A stretch of DNA of 27,096 nt from Pseudomonadota bacterium (GTDB lineage: Bacteria > Pseudomonadota > Alphaproteobacteria > Rhizobiales > Beijerinckiaceae), in the NCBI GenBank assembly GCA_023426505.1, contig JAFAAP010000223.1, positions 1 through 27,096 on the forward strand. The letters are read 5' to 3'. Both the position numbers and the translations under genes were made by a program. How positions within the stretch are numbered: the first letter of the stretch is position 1; each line of letters starts with the position of its first letter. Of this stretch, positions 6,596-14,531 are shown one piece after another. Below the pieces are notes generated by a model. The model was not told the DNA's origin. It ran no database searches and worked only from the letters and a program-made list of their open reading frames with translations.

Positions 6596-7047
6596 GACAG
6601 TTCCGTCCATGGTTCGACGAAGCGTCCATGCGGCTGATGAAGGACGCGCAGGAGCGTCACGCTGCGCCATCCATTCGGCATCCGCCAGGTGATCGACTGG
6701 CCCTCGCTGAGGCCGATCAGCGCCGCGCCTTCCGACGACAGCACGCAGACGCAATCCGCTTCCCCGCTATCCTCGTCAGGGTAAACCAGCGTGGCGCGCC
6801 GGACAGTCCAGGTGACGTCATCCCGGAACTCCAGCCGTGAGTGCATCGTGGCAACGAACGGCGGAATGGCCCGTGGCGTCAGGACCGTCGCCCGGATCAG
6901 CTCGTTGGCGAGCATCGCCGCGGCCGGGCGGTCCCGTCGATTGCTCAGGCCGAACGATGCGAGAAAGGCGAGCCTGTCGTAGTCGCCCGTCGAGATCGTC
7001 AGCGGCGGAAGGATTTCTTGCTTGATCACGGTCTCTCTTCGCCTCAT
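6592..7047 (-). CDS. Rnk/GreA-C-like protein, subtype A (paralogue 4)
   Basis: A 151-aa Rnk-family member with the helix TGDYDRLAFLASF, the block AAAMLANELIRATVL, the strand LEFRDDVTWTVRRATLVYPDE, and the signature CVCVLSSEGAALIGLSEGQSITW. The usual SVLTPxGxAL is changed to CVLSSEGAAL, with two extra Cys residues, so this copy is diverging. ATG 7047 overlaps the upstream gene's TGA (ATGA); the in-frame GTG at 7053 is less likely. It sits between another Rnk-like gene and a TM microprotein, all linked by 4-nt overlaps. Function is inferred only from family: an RNA-polymerase secondary-channel or nucleotide-metabolism regulator. Confidence 0.78.
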   Translation of the reverse strand: MRRRETVIKQEILPPLTISTGDYDRLAFLASFGLSNRRDRPAAAMLANELIRATVLTPRAIPPFVATMHSRLEFRDDVTWTVRRATLVYPDEDSGEADCVCVLSSEGAALIGLSEGQSITWRMPNGWRSVTLLRVLHQPHGRFVEPWTELS

Positions 7048-7490
7048 GTCCACATGATGCCGCCAGGGGTGCGCATCACCGTCGAACCGTCGTCCAGGAA
7101 CCGGAGGCCGATGCCCTCGACATACACCTCATGGATCCTGCCATCCTCCACGAACGACATGCGGTCGCCGACGCGCAAACCCAGGAGCGCCGTTCCCAGC
7201 GGCGTGGTCACGGCGATCTCCGCACCGGGCCAGGTCAGGTCCTCGGGGTGGACGAGCAGGTGCGCACGCGACTTCGGCTCGTCGTCGATGCGGTAGATCA
7301 CACGGCAGTTCGTCGAGACGACATCCTCCGGCAATGCCGCCGGATGGCAAACGTCCGCGCGACGCAGCTCCTTGAGCAGGAAATCGGGTGTCCGGCGGTC
7401 GTGGTTCTGCCGGATCATGGCGGTGAGCAGCAGGCGGTTGTAGTCGTTGGCCGCAAGCGTGATCGGCGGAAGACGATGTTGCGGGTTCAT
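7044..7490 (-). CDS. Rnk/GreA-C-like protein, subtype B (paralogue 5)
   Basis: 148 aa, first gene of the minus-strand trio. Family blocks are ITLAANDYNRLLLTAMI, FLLKELRRADVCHPAALPEDVV, VIYRIDDEPKSRAHLLVHPED, then IAVTTPLGTALLGLRVGDRM, the clearest GreA-C-type signature in the window. It shares with paralogue 3 the H-L-x-HPxD strand and LLGLRVGDRM, against LVYPxE and LIGL in the other three, so the island has two subtypes. GGAGA stands 6 nt before the ATG. The C-terminus is longer than in paralogue 3 and ends TPGGIMWT, overlapping the next gene. Confidence 0.78.
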   Translation of the reverse strand: MNPQHRLPPITLAANDYNRLLLTAMIRQNHDRRTPDFLLKELRRADVCHPAALPEDVVSTNCRVIYRIDDEPKSRAHLLVHPEDLTWPGAEIAVTTPLGTALLGLRVGDRMSFVEDGRIHEVYVEGIGLRFLDDGSTVMRTPGGIMWT

Positions 7491-7981
7491 GGATATCTCC
7501 TCAAGACGCTCAACTGCCGAACGCGCTGACGCACATTCCCGCAGGGTGGACGTGACGGTCCGGCACGCGCCTCAACGGCGCATGCGACGCATCGATGATC
7601 GTATGAGCGATTGAATGCCCCGGAGCGTCGGCTGCAGCTCGAGCCGACCGCTGGGGCTTACCTGCCTGCTTTGAGGCAGCCCGCGTGCGCCATAAGGCGA
7701 AGATATTTCACGAACGTGATCATGACACCATCAAGATAGCCCTATTGCCCGCGAATGCAAGGTTACGGGCAGTCCAGACGCGTTCCCGAAGGGAGTAGGA
7801 GGCCGGCAAGTCCTGCAAACGGGCGCACCGTTTGCCGAAATAGAGAGAACATCGACTCGATCCCAAAGGTGCAGGTCCACTTTTGGGTCCGATGCCCTAG
7901 GGGCTGCTTGCCCGATTGCGAAGGTGCGCTAGGTTCAACCATAATGGGTAAGCTGGCGTTGCCTGTGCAAGAGCATCCTGA
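7491..7981. other. Divergent gap with hairpins and one promoter
   Basis: No gene seen. It separates the minus-strand Rnk trio from the plus-strand XRE gene. Visible structures are 7627-7633/7642-7648 (7-bp stem) in the leader of the Rnk trio, 7815-7822/7828-7835 (8-bp perfect stem, 5-nt loop) and 7862-7871/7878-7887 (10-bp stem with one mismatch, 6-nt loop). A promoter-like pair follows at 7916-7945. The two adjacent hairpins at 7815-7887 could belong to a small RNA or be operators. Confidence 0.4.
7916..7945 (+). promoter_or_regulatory. Candidate promoter of the XRE gene
   Basis: TTGCGA (7916-7921), 18-nt spacer, CATAAT (7940-7945). This would start transcription near 7952, leaving a leader of about 30 nt before the ATG at 7982. 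The match is fair (4/6 and 5/6). Confidence 0.45.
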
Positions 7982-8224
7982 ATGCCGTTATTGTCTCCCG
8001 AACAATGCCGGGCCGCCCGCGGCCTGCTGGACTGGACCCAGGAAGAACTCGCGGAACAGGCGGACGTTTCGCGCAGCACCATTCGTGATTTCGAGAATGG
8101 CCGCCATCACCTCCATCCGGCGACGGCGGCTCAAGTCGTCGCGGCCTTGGAGAGAGGCGGGGCGTTGCTGATCCCATCCGAGGAGGCCGGTCCGGGCGTG
8201 CGGCTCCGCAAGCCAGCTGGCTAG
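7982..8224 (+). CDS. XRE-family helix-turn-helix regulator
   Basis: An 80-aa single-domain protein. The HTH_3 fold spans about residues 5-57: CRAARGLLDWTQEELAEQAD, VSRSTIRDFENGRHHLHP, then AAQVVAALERGGALLIPS. The Q-E-E-L-A and S-x-x-T-I-R-D-F-E-N-G positions are those of DNA-binding Cro/CI-type helices 2-3. A short basic tail (RLRKPAG) follows. It is of the short alphaproteobacterial type often found near stress or transport genes. No strong Shine-Dalgarno precedes the ATG. Its stop lies 6 nt from the convergent phaG stop. Target genes are unknown; hairpins in its own upstream region are candidates for self-regulation. Confidence 0.85.
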   Translation: MPLLSPEQCRAARGLLDWTQEELAEQADVSRSTIRDFENGRHHLHPATAAQVVAALERGGALLIPSEEAGPGVRLRKPAG

Positions 8225-8230
8225 AGCACC

Positions 8231-8602
8231 CTATCTTCGAGGGCTAAGCTCCTCCGCCGCGTCGGCTGCTGGAACGTCCCGGCTGCCTTCGGTCCGGTCG
8301 CGGTAGAGCGCAGCCCGGACGAGCAGCATCAGGGTCACCGGCGTGGTCAGGGTGACGAACACGGCGATCAGGATCTCGTGAACGATCGGCCGCGCCTCGA
8401 GAACGCTGAAGCAGAGCGCGGATCCGGCCAGAATGCTGGCCATTCCCGCCGTGGTTCCGAGCGTGGGCGCATGCACGCGCGCATAGAAGTTGCCCAGCCG
8501 CAGGAGCCCGAGCGATCCGATCAGCGTGACGGCCGCTCCGACGAGCACGAGCACGGCGGTCAGCAGCGCGGCCCACTCCGGAAGTGCTTCAGCCACGTTC
8601 AT
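8231..8602 (-). CDS. phaG: Cation/proton antiporter subunit G
   Basis: MnhG/PhaG family, 123 aa. It has three membrane helices: LLTAVLVLVGAAVTLIGSLG, then the conserved LLRLGNFYARVHAPTLGTTAGMAS region, and a C-terminal helix IAVFVTLTTPVTLMLLVRAAL. Small subunit of the Mrp/Pha complex in the inner membrane, needed for assembly and Na+(K+)/H+ exchange. It is the last gene of the operon; ATG 8602 overlaps the phaF stop (ATGA). A charged, Asp/Glu/Arg-rich C-terminal tail of about 20 residues is not part of the conserved domain. Confidence 0.93.
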   Translation of the reverse strand: MNVAEALPEWAALLTAVLVLVGAAVTLIGSLGLLRLGNFYARVHAPTLGTTAGMASILAGSALCFSVLEARPIVHEILIAVFVTLTTPVTLMLLVRAALYRDRTEGSRDVPAADAAEELSPRR

Positions 8603-8883
8603 TCGATCACCTCTCCGCGCATGAGGAACTTGGCAAGCGCCACGGTCGCGACGAACCCGAGAAGGCCGATGACCAGCGCCGCCTCGAAGTACAGGCTGCT
8701 GCCGGTGCGGATGCCGAACGTGATCAGCATCAGCATCGCGTTCACGTAGAGGGTGTCCAGCCCCAGAATGCGATCCTGCGCCCGTGGTCCCGTAACGAGA
8801 CGGTAGGTGGCGCAGCACATCGCCACGCCGAGCATGACCTGGGCGCTGGTGATCGCCCACCCGAGGATCACGAGGGCGCTCAT
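8599..8883 (-). CDS. phaF: Cation/proton antiporter subunit F
   Basis: MnhF/PhaF family, 94 aa, with three membrane helices. It shows the family core: RLVTGPRAQDRILGLDTLYVN, where the Asp in DRILGLDT is conserved and important in related Mrp systems. It ends KFLMRGEVIE. Overlaps its neighbours by ATGA on both sides, pointing to strict stoichiometric co-translation in the Pha complex. Confidence 0.93.
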   Translation of the reverse strand: MSALVILGWAITSAQVMLGVAMCCATYRLVTGPRAQDRILGLDTLYVNAMLMLITFGIRTGSSLYFEAALVIGLLGFVATVALAKFLMRGEVIE

Positions 8884-9368
8884 TCGAAGATCTCCATCAG
8901 CCGCCGCTCATAGCGGTCCTTGATCGTGCGGATCCAGACCGTCTCGTCGACCAGGTCGAGGACGTGCAGCAGCAGGGTGCCCTTGGCGGCATTGTAGTTC
9001 ACCCAGATCGTGCCCGGCGTCGAGGTGATGATGATGGAAAGGACGGCGAGCCCGTGGCGATCACGCAGGTCGAGCGGAATGGTCATGAAGCCTGCATTCA
9101 ACCCCGGCTCCCGCGAGCGCAGGATGATCCGTCCGACCGCGAGGTTCGAGCGCAGGATGTCGGCCACCACCATTCCGAGAAGGCGTAAGGCTGCTCCGGG
9201 TCGGCGGATGCGCGGCTTCTCGGGACGCAGGGCCGCCATGGCCCAGGAGGCCAGCACGGCGAGCACGCTTCCCAGCATCAGATGACCGGGGGAGACGCTC
9301 TTGTTCAGCAGGAGCCAGAGGATGAGCAGGGACGCGGACAGGAGAGGATAGGGCAGAAGCCAGCTCAT
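8880..9368 (-). CDS. phaE: Cation/proton antiporter subunit E
   Basis: MnhE/PhaE family, 162 aa. Two N-terminal helices (LLSASLLILWLLLNKSVSPG and LGSVLAVLASWAMAAL) are followed by the amphipathic cytosolic domain with PLDLRDRHGLAVLSIIITST and PGTIWVNYN, hallmark motifs of MrpE. The start at 9368 is set by the ATGA overlap with phaD; a longer open frame upstream lies inside phaD and is not used. In other Mrp systems MrpE stabilises the complex. Confidence 0.93.
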   Translation of the reverse strand: MSWLLPYPLLSASLLILWLLLNKSVSPGHLMLGSVLAVLASWAMAALRPEKPRIRRPGAALRLLGMVVADILRSNLAVGRIILRSREPGLNAGFMTIPLDLRDRHGLAVLSIIITSTPGTIWVNYNAAKGTLLLHVLDLVDETVWIRTIKDRYERRLMEIFE

Positions 9369-10996
9369 GGGCGGACCTCCCCACCGTTCGATCCGGGCAT
9401 CGGTGCGGACAGAACGCCCGTCACGTAGTCCTGCGGAGCCCGGAGAGCTTGCGTGGTCGCCTCCATGTAGCGCATGGCCGGGCCGCCGCCGATGGTGAGG
9501 CCGAGGCAGATCAGCAGCAGGGTGAGCACGGGCGCCATCTCGATGACGCGGACCCGGGGCACGCTGTCGTCCATGCGGGCCCAGAAGCTGTTGATCCCGG
9601 TCCTGGTCATGGCGATCAGCGTCGCCAGGCCCGATATCGTCAGCAGGCCGATCAGAAGCCAGGTCGAGATCTGGACCGTGCCGCCCTCCGACCGCAGCAT
9701 CGCCGCCATCATGCCGAACTTGCCGATGAAGCCGGAGAGGGGAGGGAGGCCGGCCAGGAGCAGGGCGCAAGCGATGAAGCTGCCGCCCAGGAGGGCCACC
9801 GTGGCCGGGATGGCCACGCCGATCTCCTTGTCGTCGCCCTCGTCTTCATCCTCGCCATAGGCTTCCATGGTCACGGCCAGGACATCGGCGCCGGGGCCGC
9901 GCAGGCGCTCGACCAGTTCGACGAGCAGGAAGAGGGCGGCGAGCCCCAAGGTGGAGCTGACGAGATAGAACAGGGCCGAGCCGATGACCGCGCCGCCTCC
10001 GGTGCTGATGGCGGCCAGCACCGTTCCCGACGAGATCAGGACGCTGCATCCGGCAAGTCGCGACAGTGTCTGAGACGCCAGAACTCCGACGGTGCCGAAC
10101 ACCATGGTCAGCATCCCGATGACGAGCAGCCCGTTGCCGCCGAACCCGGCGAGGGATCCTGCGTCCGGGCCGAACACCAGCGTCCACAGGCGCAGGATCA
10201 CGTAGACGCCCAGTTTGCTCATGATGGCGAAGATGGCGGCTGCCGGCGCGGAGGCGGCCGCATAGGTCGTCGGGAGCCAGAAGTTGAGCGGCCAAGCTCC
10301 CGCCTTCATCAGGAAAGCCGCGCCGAGAACCGCCGCCGCGGCGGCGAACAGCGCCGCGTCCCCCGGCGCAAGGGCGGGAACCCGATGGGCGAGGTCCGCT
10401 ATGTTGAGCGTGCCCGCAACGCCGTAGGCCAGGCTGGCGCCGATGAGAAAGAGAAACGAGCCCGTCAGGTTGATGGCGATGTAGGCAAGGCCTGCCCTGA
10501 CCCGGCCGACCCCGTCCCCGTGCAGGACGAGGCCGTAGGATGCCGCCAGCAGCACCTCGAAGAATACGAAGAGGTTGAACAGGTCCCCGGTCAGAAAGGC
10601 GCCGTTGAGCCCCATGAGCTGAAGCTGGAAGATGGTGTGGAACCGCGGCCCGGCACGATGCCACCGAGCGAGCGAATACAGCAACGACGTGATGCCCAAT
10701 ACGCTCGTCAGCACCAGCATCAGGGCCGCGAGTCGATCCAGCACGAGCACGATGCCGAAAGGGGCGGGCCAGTTGCCGAGTCGATAAACCGTCACGGCTG
10801 ATCCGTCCGGCCCCGCGGCGGGCAGGTCAGCTTGGCGCAGCAGGGCGATGGAGACGATCAGCAAGGCAAACGTGGTTGCGGATCCAATCGCGCCCTTGAG
10901 GAACCGGCGGCGTTCGTTGAGGAGCAGCATCACCGCGCCGGACACCAGCGGCAGCAGGATCGGCACGATGATCAGGTGGTCGATCATGCCTGTCAT
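9365..10996 (-). CDS. phaD: Cation/proton antiporter subunit D
   Basis: MnhD/PhaD, 543 aa, a member of the NADH dehydrogenase/proton antiporter family with about 14 helices. Glu147 in FVFFEVLLAASYGL and Lys231 in FLMKAGAWPLNFWLP match the essential helix-5 Glu and helix-7 Lys of MrpD (E137, K219 in Bacillus pseudofirmus). A run of ten mostly acidic residues (about 382-391, GEDEDEGDDKE) forms an extramembrane loop between helices and is not in the Bacillus protein. The start at 10996 overlaps the phaC stop by ATGA. With PhaAB it forms the ion-translocating core. Confidence 0.95.
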   Translation of the reverse strand: MTGMIDHLIIVPILLPLVSGAVMLLLNERRRFLKGAIGSATTFALLIVSIALLRQADLPAAGPDGSAVTVYRLGNWPAPFGIVLVLDRLAALMLVLTSVLGITSLLYSLARWHRAGPRFHTIFQLQLMGLNGAFLTGDLFNLFVFFEVLLAASYGLVLHGDGVGRVRAGLAYIAINLTGSFLFLIGASLAYGVAGTLNIADLAHRVPALAPGDAALFAAAAAVLGAAFLMKAGAWPLNFWLPTTYAAASAPAAAIFAIMSKLGVYVILRLWTLVFGPDAGSLAGFGGNGLLVIGMLTMVFGTVGVLASQTLSRLAGCSVLISSGTVLAAISTGGGAVIGSALFYLVSSTLGLAALFLLVELVERLRGPGADVLAVTMEAYGEDEDEGDDKEIGVAIPATVALLGGSFIACALLLAGLPPLSGFIGKFGMMAAMLRSEGGTVQISTWLLIGLLTISGLATLIAMTRTGINSFWARMDDSVPRVRVIEMAPVLTLLLICLGLTIGGGPAMRYMEATTQALRAPQDYVTGVLSAPMPGSNGGEVRP

Positions 10997-11340
10997 GACG
11001 CGTCCTCGCGGCCGTCGACGTGGTCGGTGCCCGTCAGGCCGCGCGAGGCGAGCAGGACGACGAGGAACAGGGCCGTCATCGCGAAGCTGATGACGATGGC
11101 GGTGAGGACCAGCGCCTGAGGCAGCGGGTCGGCGTAGAGCGCCGGATCGACGGCCTCCGGGTTTGCCAGGACCGGCGGTGCTACGATCCGCAACCTGCCC
11201 ATGCCGAAGATGAACAGGTTCACTGCATAAGACAGCAGGGACAGCCCGACGATGACCTGGAACGTGCGCGGGCGCAGCAGAAGCCAGACGCCGGAGGCGG
11301 TCAGAATGCCGACCGCGAGCGCGAAGATGAGCTCAATCAT
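10993..11340 (-). CDS. phaC: Cation/proton antiporter subunit C
   Basis: MnhC/PhaC, a NuoK-like subunit of 115 aa with three membrane helices. The family pattern GVWLLLRPRTFQVIVGLSLL-SYAVNLFIFGMGRL is followed by DPLPQALVLTAIVISFAMTA, the conserved MrpC/NuoK core with helix-breaking Pro. The ATG at 11340 overlaps the phaAB stop; the frame upstream of it is only a shadow inside phaAB. It sits second in the operon as in Sinorhizobium meliloti pha. Confidence 0.95.
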   Translation of the reverse strand: MIELIFALAVGILTASGVWLLLRPRTFQVIVGLSLLSYAVNLFIFGMGRLRIVAPPVLANPEAVDPALYADPLPQALVLTAIVISFAMTALFLVVLLASRGLTGTDHVDGREDAS

Positions 11341-14252
11341 GCGTTCTCCTTCTCGGCGGCGGGAACTGGTGCAGGCTTCGGGCGGCGGATCGACTGGTGC
11401 GCGAGGGCGATCAGGATGAGCACCGTGGCGCCCACGACGACCGCGAAGACGCCCAGGTCGAACAGGAGCGCAGTGGCGGCCGGGATCTTCCCGATGACGG
11501 GGAGGTCCAGGTACTGGAAATAGGATGTCAGGAACGGGTAGCCGAACAGCCAGGCGCCCATGCCGGTGAAGGCCGCGCAGAGCAGGCCGAGGCCCGTCCA
11601 GAGAATGGGACGGATCCGCAGCCGCGCCTCGATCCACCGCGTTCCGCCCGCCATGTATTGCAGGACGAGAGCGATCGACATCGTGACCCCGGCTGCAAAG
11701 CCGCCGCCAGGCAGGTCGTGGCCGCGTAGGAAGAGGTAGATCGCGACGATTCCGATCACCGGGAACAGCCACTGCATGATCACCGCCGGGATCGTGAGAT
11801 AGTCGGCGAGGGTGTCGCCCTCGGTGCGGCTGGGTGTCGCCCTGTCATAGGCATCCTGCACCCGCTGCTGCTCCGGCGCCTCGACGCTTTCCGGCGCGGG
11901 ACGGAAGCGGCGCAGGAGCGAGAAGACCGTGATCGCCACCACGGCAAGCACCACGATCTCGCCGAAGGTGTCGAAGGCCCGGAAGTCGACCAGGATGACG
12001 TTGACGATGTTGCGGCCGCCGCCCTCGGCGTAGGCGTTCTCGGCGAAGTAGCGCGAGATGGTGTCCGGGAGCGGCCGCGTGAGCATCGCATAGACGATCA
12101 GGGTCATGCCCACTCCGGCCGCGATGGCCAGCATCAGATCTCGGGTCCGACGTACCCTGTCCCGCACCCCGATCAAAAGGTCGCTGCCTGCCGTCTCGAT
12201 CCGCTGCGGCAGCCAGCGCAGTCCGAGGAGGATCAGCACCGTCGTGACGATCTCGACGAGAAGCTGGGTGATGGCGAGGTCGGGCGCCGAGAACCACACG
12301 AAGGTGATGCACGTGACGAGTCCTGCCCCACCGAGCAGCACCATGGCCGCGAGCCGGTGATACTTGGCCTGATAGGCCGCGCCGACGGCACAAAGGCCGC
12401 CGACGATCCAGAGCAGGAGGAAGGCGGGGTCGAACCCCGTGGCTGGCCGGAGGCCCGGCTCGAGACCGTGACGGTAGAGCGGCCAGAGCGCCGCAATCAC
12501 CGCAAACGCCACCAGCAGCCGCAACTGCGGCTGAAGCCGCTGGGTGGCGAAGACGCGCTCCAGGGCACGCGCCCATTTCCATGACAGGGTGACGAGCACG
12601 CGTTCGAAGATGCGCTGTCCCTTGAGGCGGCGCAGGATGGGAGGGCCGTCGATGCCCTTCGCGAGATATCCCTGCAACAGCCAGTACAGGATGACGCCGC
12701 CGCAGAGTGCGATCACGCTCATGAGCAGGGGCTCGTTGAAGCCGTGCCACACCGCCAGGCTGTAATATGGGGTCTCGGGGCCCAGGACGGAGCGCACTGC
12801 AGTCGCGAGAAAAGGCTTGATGGTCATCGCCGGGAGAATGCCGACGAGCAGGCAGGCCAGGACGAGGAACTCGACCGGAAAGCGCATCCAATGCGGCGGC
12901 TCATGCGGCTTGCGCGGCAGGTCGGTCGCGGGCGGGCCGAAGAACACCCCATGGATGAACCGCAGGGAGTAGGCGACGCTGAAGGCGCTCGCCAGCATGG
13001 CGAAATACGGCAGCGAATGGTCGAGCAGCGAGTCGACGTGGAAGGCCGCCGCCTCGGCAAAGAACATCTCTTTTGACAGGAAGCCGTTGAGGAGCGGCAC
13101 GCCCGCCATGGCGGCGGCGGCGACCATCGCCAGGGTGGCGGTGATCGGCATGAAGCGGAACAGGCCGCTCAGTCGCCGGATGTCGCGGGTGCCGGTCTCA
13201 TGGTCGATGATGCCCGCCGCCATGAACAGCGACGCCTTGAAGGTCGCGTGGTTGATGGTGTGGAAGATCGCCGCGACGGTCGCGAGCGGGCTGCTGAGCC
13301 CGAGCAGAAGCGTGATGAGGCCGAGGTGGCTGATGGTGGAATAGGCCAGCAGACCCTTCAGATCCTGCTGGAAGATGGCCGCGTAGGAGCCCAGCAGCAG
13401 CGTGCAGAGGCCGGCCGACACCACAATGTAGAACCAAGCTTCCGTCCCCGCCAGAACCGGCCAGAGAAGGGTCAGCAGGAACACGCCGGCCTTCACCATC
13501 GTGGCCGAGTGGAGATAAGCCGAGACCGGCGTGGGCGCGGCCATGGCGTGTGGAAGCCAGAAGTGGAACGGAAACTGAGCGCTCTTCGTCAGGGCTCCCA
13601 GCAGGACCAGGATCAGGGCCGGAAGATAGAGAGAGCTGCCACGGATTTTGTTCCCCGAAGCCAGCACGACATCCAGATCGTAGCTGCCGACGATGTGGCC
13701 GATCAGCAAGACGCCGACGAGCAGGCACAGCCCGCCGGTGGCCGTGACCGTCAGGGCCATGCGGGCGCCGTCGCGGGCGCCGGCATTGTGATGCCAGTAG
13801 CCGATCAGGAGGAAGGAGAAGAGACTGGTGAGCTCCCAGAAGAAGACCAGCTGGATCAGGTTGCCGGACAGAACGATGCCCAGCATGGCGCCCATGAAGG
13901 CGAGCAGGAACGCGAAGAAGCGCGGCACCGGGTCGGCGGGGGACATGTAGTAGCGCGCGTAAAGCACGACCAGGAAGCCGATGCCGGTGACCAGCATGGC
14001 GAACAGCCAGGTGAAGCCGTCCATGCGCAAGGTGAAGTCGAGGCCGAGGGTCGGCAACCACTCGATGCCGAAGCGCAACACGCCGCCGGCGGCGGCCGGA
14101 TACTGGAGGGCCGTCAGCGCGGTGCCGCAGAGGGCCACCGCTCCAGCCAGGAAGGCGGCGCCGTTCCTGGCATCCTGACGCAGGAAGGCGGCAACGAGGC
14201 TCCCGACGAAAGGAAGGGCGACGATGGCCAGGAGGGGCAGGCCACTAGACAT
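11337..14252 (-). CDS. phaAB: Fused cation/proton antiporter subunits A and B
   Basis: A 971-aa membrane protein, the large core of the Pha/Mrp antiporter. Residues about 1-500 are the NuoL/MrpA antiporter domain; Glu140 (FFWELTSLFSF) and Lys223 (GALTKSAQFPFHFWLPHAM) fall on the very positions of the essential MrpA residues. About 600-700 is the MrpA C-terminal DUF4040 region (APDLAITQLLVEIVTTV). About 815-960 is MrpB (YLFLRGHDLPGGGFAAGVTM). The A-B fusion is typical of group 2 operons in alphaproteobacteria. First gene of the operon; AAGGAGA lies about 12 nt upstream of the ATG. Family role: Na+ or K+ efflux and alkaline/salt pH homeostasis; which ion cannot be told from sequence. Confidence 0.95.
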   Translation of the reverse strand: MSSGLPLLAIVALPFVGSLVAAFLRQDARNGAAFLAGAVALCGTALTALQYPAAAGGVLRFGIEWLPTLGLDFTLRMDGFTWLFAMLVTGIGFLVVLYARYYMSPADPVPRFFAFLLAFMGAMLGIVLSGNLIQLVFFWELTSLFSFLLIGYWHHNAGARDGARMALTVTATGGLCLLVGVLLIGHIVGSYDLDVVLASGNKIRGSSLYLPALILVLLGALTKSAQFPFHFWLPHAMAAPTPVSAYLHSATMVKAGVFLLTLLWPVLAGTEAWFYIVVSAGLCTLLLGSYAAIFQQDLKGLLAYSTISHLGLITLLLGLSSPLATVAAIFHTINHATFKASLFMAAGIIDHETGTRDIRRLSGLFRFMPITATLAMVAAAAMAGVPLLNGFLSKEMFFAEAAAFHVDSLLDHSLPYFAMLASAFSVAYSLRFIHGVFFGPPATDLPRKPHEPPHWMRFPVEFLVLACLLVGILPAMTIKPFLATAVRSVLGPETPYYSLAVWHGFNEPLLMSVIALCGGVILYWLLQGYLAKGIDGPPILRRLKGQRIFERVLVTLSWKWARALERVFATQRLQPQLRLLVAFAVIAALWPLYRHGLEPGLRPATGFDPAFLLLWIVGGLCAVGAAYQAKYHRLAAMVLLGGAGLVTCITFVWFSAPDLAITQLLVEIVTTVLILLGLRWLPQRIETAGSDLLIGVRDRVRRTRDLMLAIAAGVGMTLIVYAMLTRPLPDTISRYFAENAYAEGGGRNIVNVILVDFRAFDTFGEIVVLAVVAITVFSLLRRFRPAPESVEAPEQQRVQDAYDRATPSRTEGDTLADYLTIPAVIMQWLFPVIGIVAIYLFLRGHDLPGGGFAAGVTMSIALVLQYMAGGTRWIEARLRIRPILWTGLGLLCAAFTGMGAWLFGYPFLTSYFQYLDLPVIGKIPAATALLFDLGVFAVVVGATVLILIALAHQSIRRPKPAPVPAAEKENA

Positions 14253-14363
14253 GGATTGGGTGGTCTCCTTCCGGGCTGGGGAGCGCGCGCGAAACTCCGA
14301 CGTTGAGGCTTATGTCGCCCAATATGGTTGACATACGCCCCTCGATGCAAGGGCGCGGCCCAG

Positions 14364-14405
14364 TAAAAAAATATATCAGGGTCATGTCGATCGGATATCA
14401 CCCTG
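14364..14405 (-). terminator. Intrinsic terminator downstream of the AI-2E permease gene
   Basis: On the minus strand CAGGGT pairs with ACCCTG across a 17-nt loop (that can itself fold), and the stem is followed by ATATA and seven U residues (A run at 14365-14371 on the plus strand). It lies about 130 nt after the stop at 14532 and 112 nt before phaAB, so it separates the two units. It is the only clear stem-plus-U-tract terminator in the window. Confidence 0.6.
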
Positions 14406-14531
14406 GACTGCGGCGCACCGGTTTCCTCCAAAGATCCTGGCGTCGTCTCCTGCATGGGCTGATCGGGATGCCTCTGATGCGTCGTTCAGCGGGGAGCGCC
14501 TGCCGCCGGACAGGCCGCGCCTTGCCGACCC

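Noticed and set aside
9449..10801. Long open frame opposite phaD (450 codons)
   Set aside because: Antisense shadow of a real GC-rich membrane protein gene; product is Gln/Asp/His/Arg-rich with no family character.
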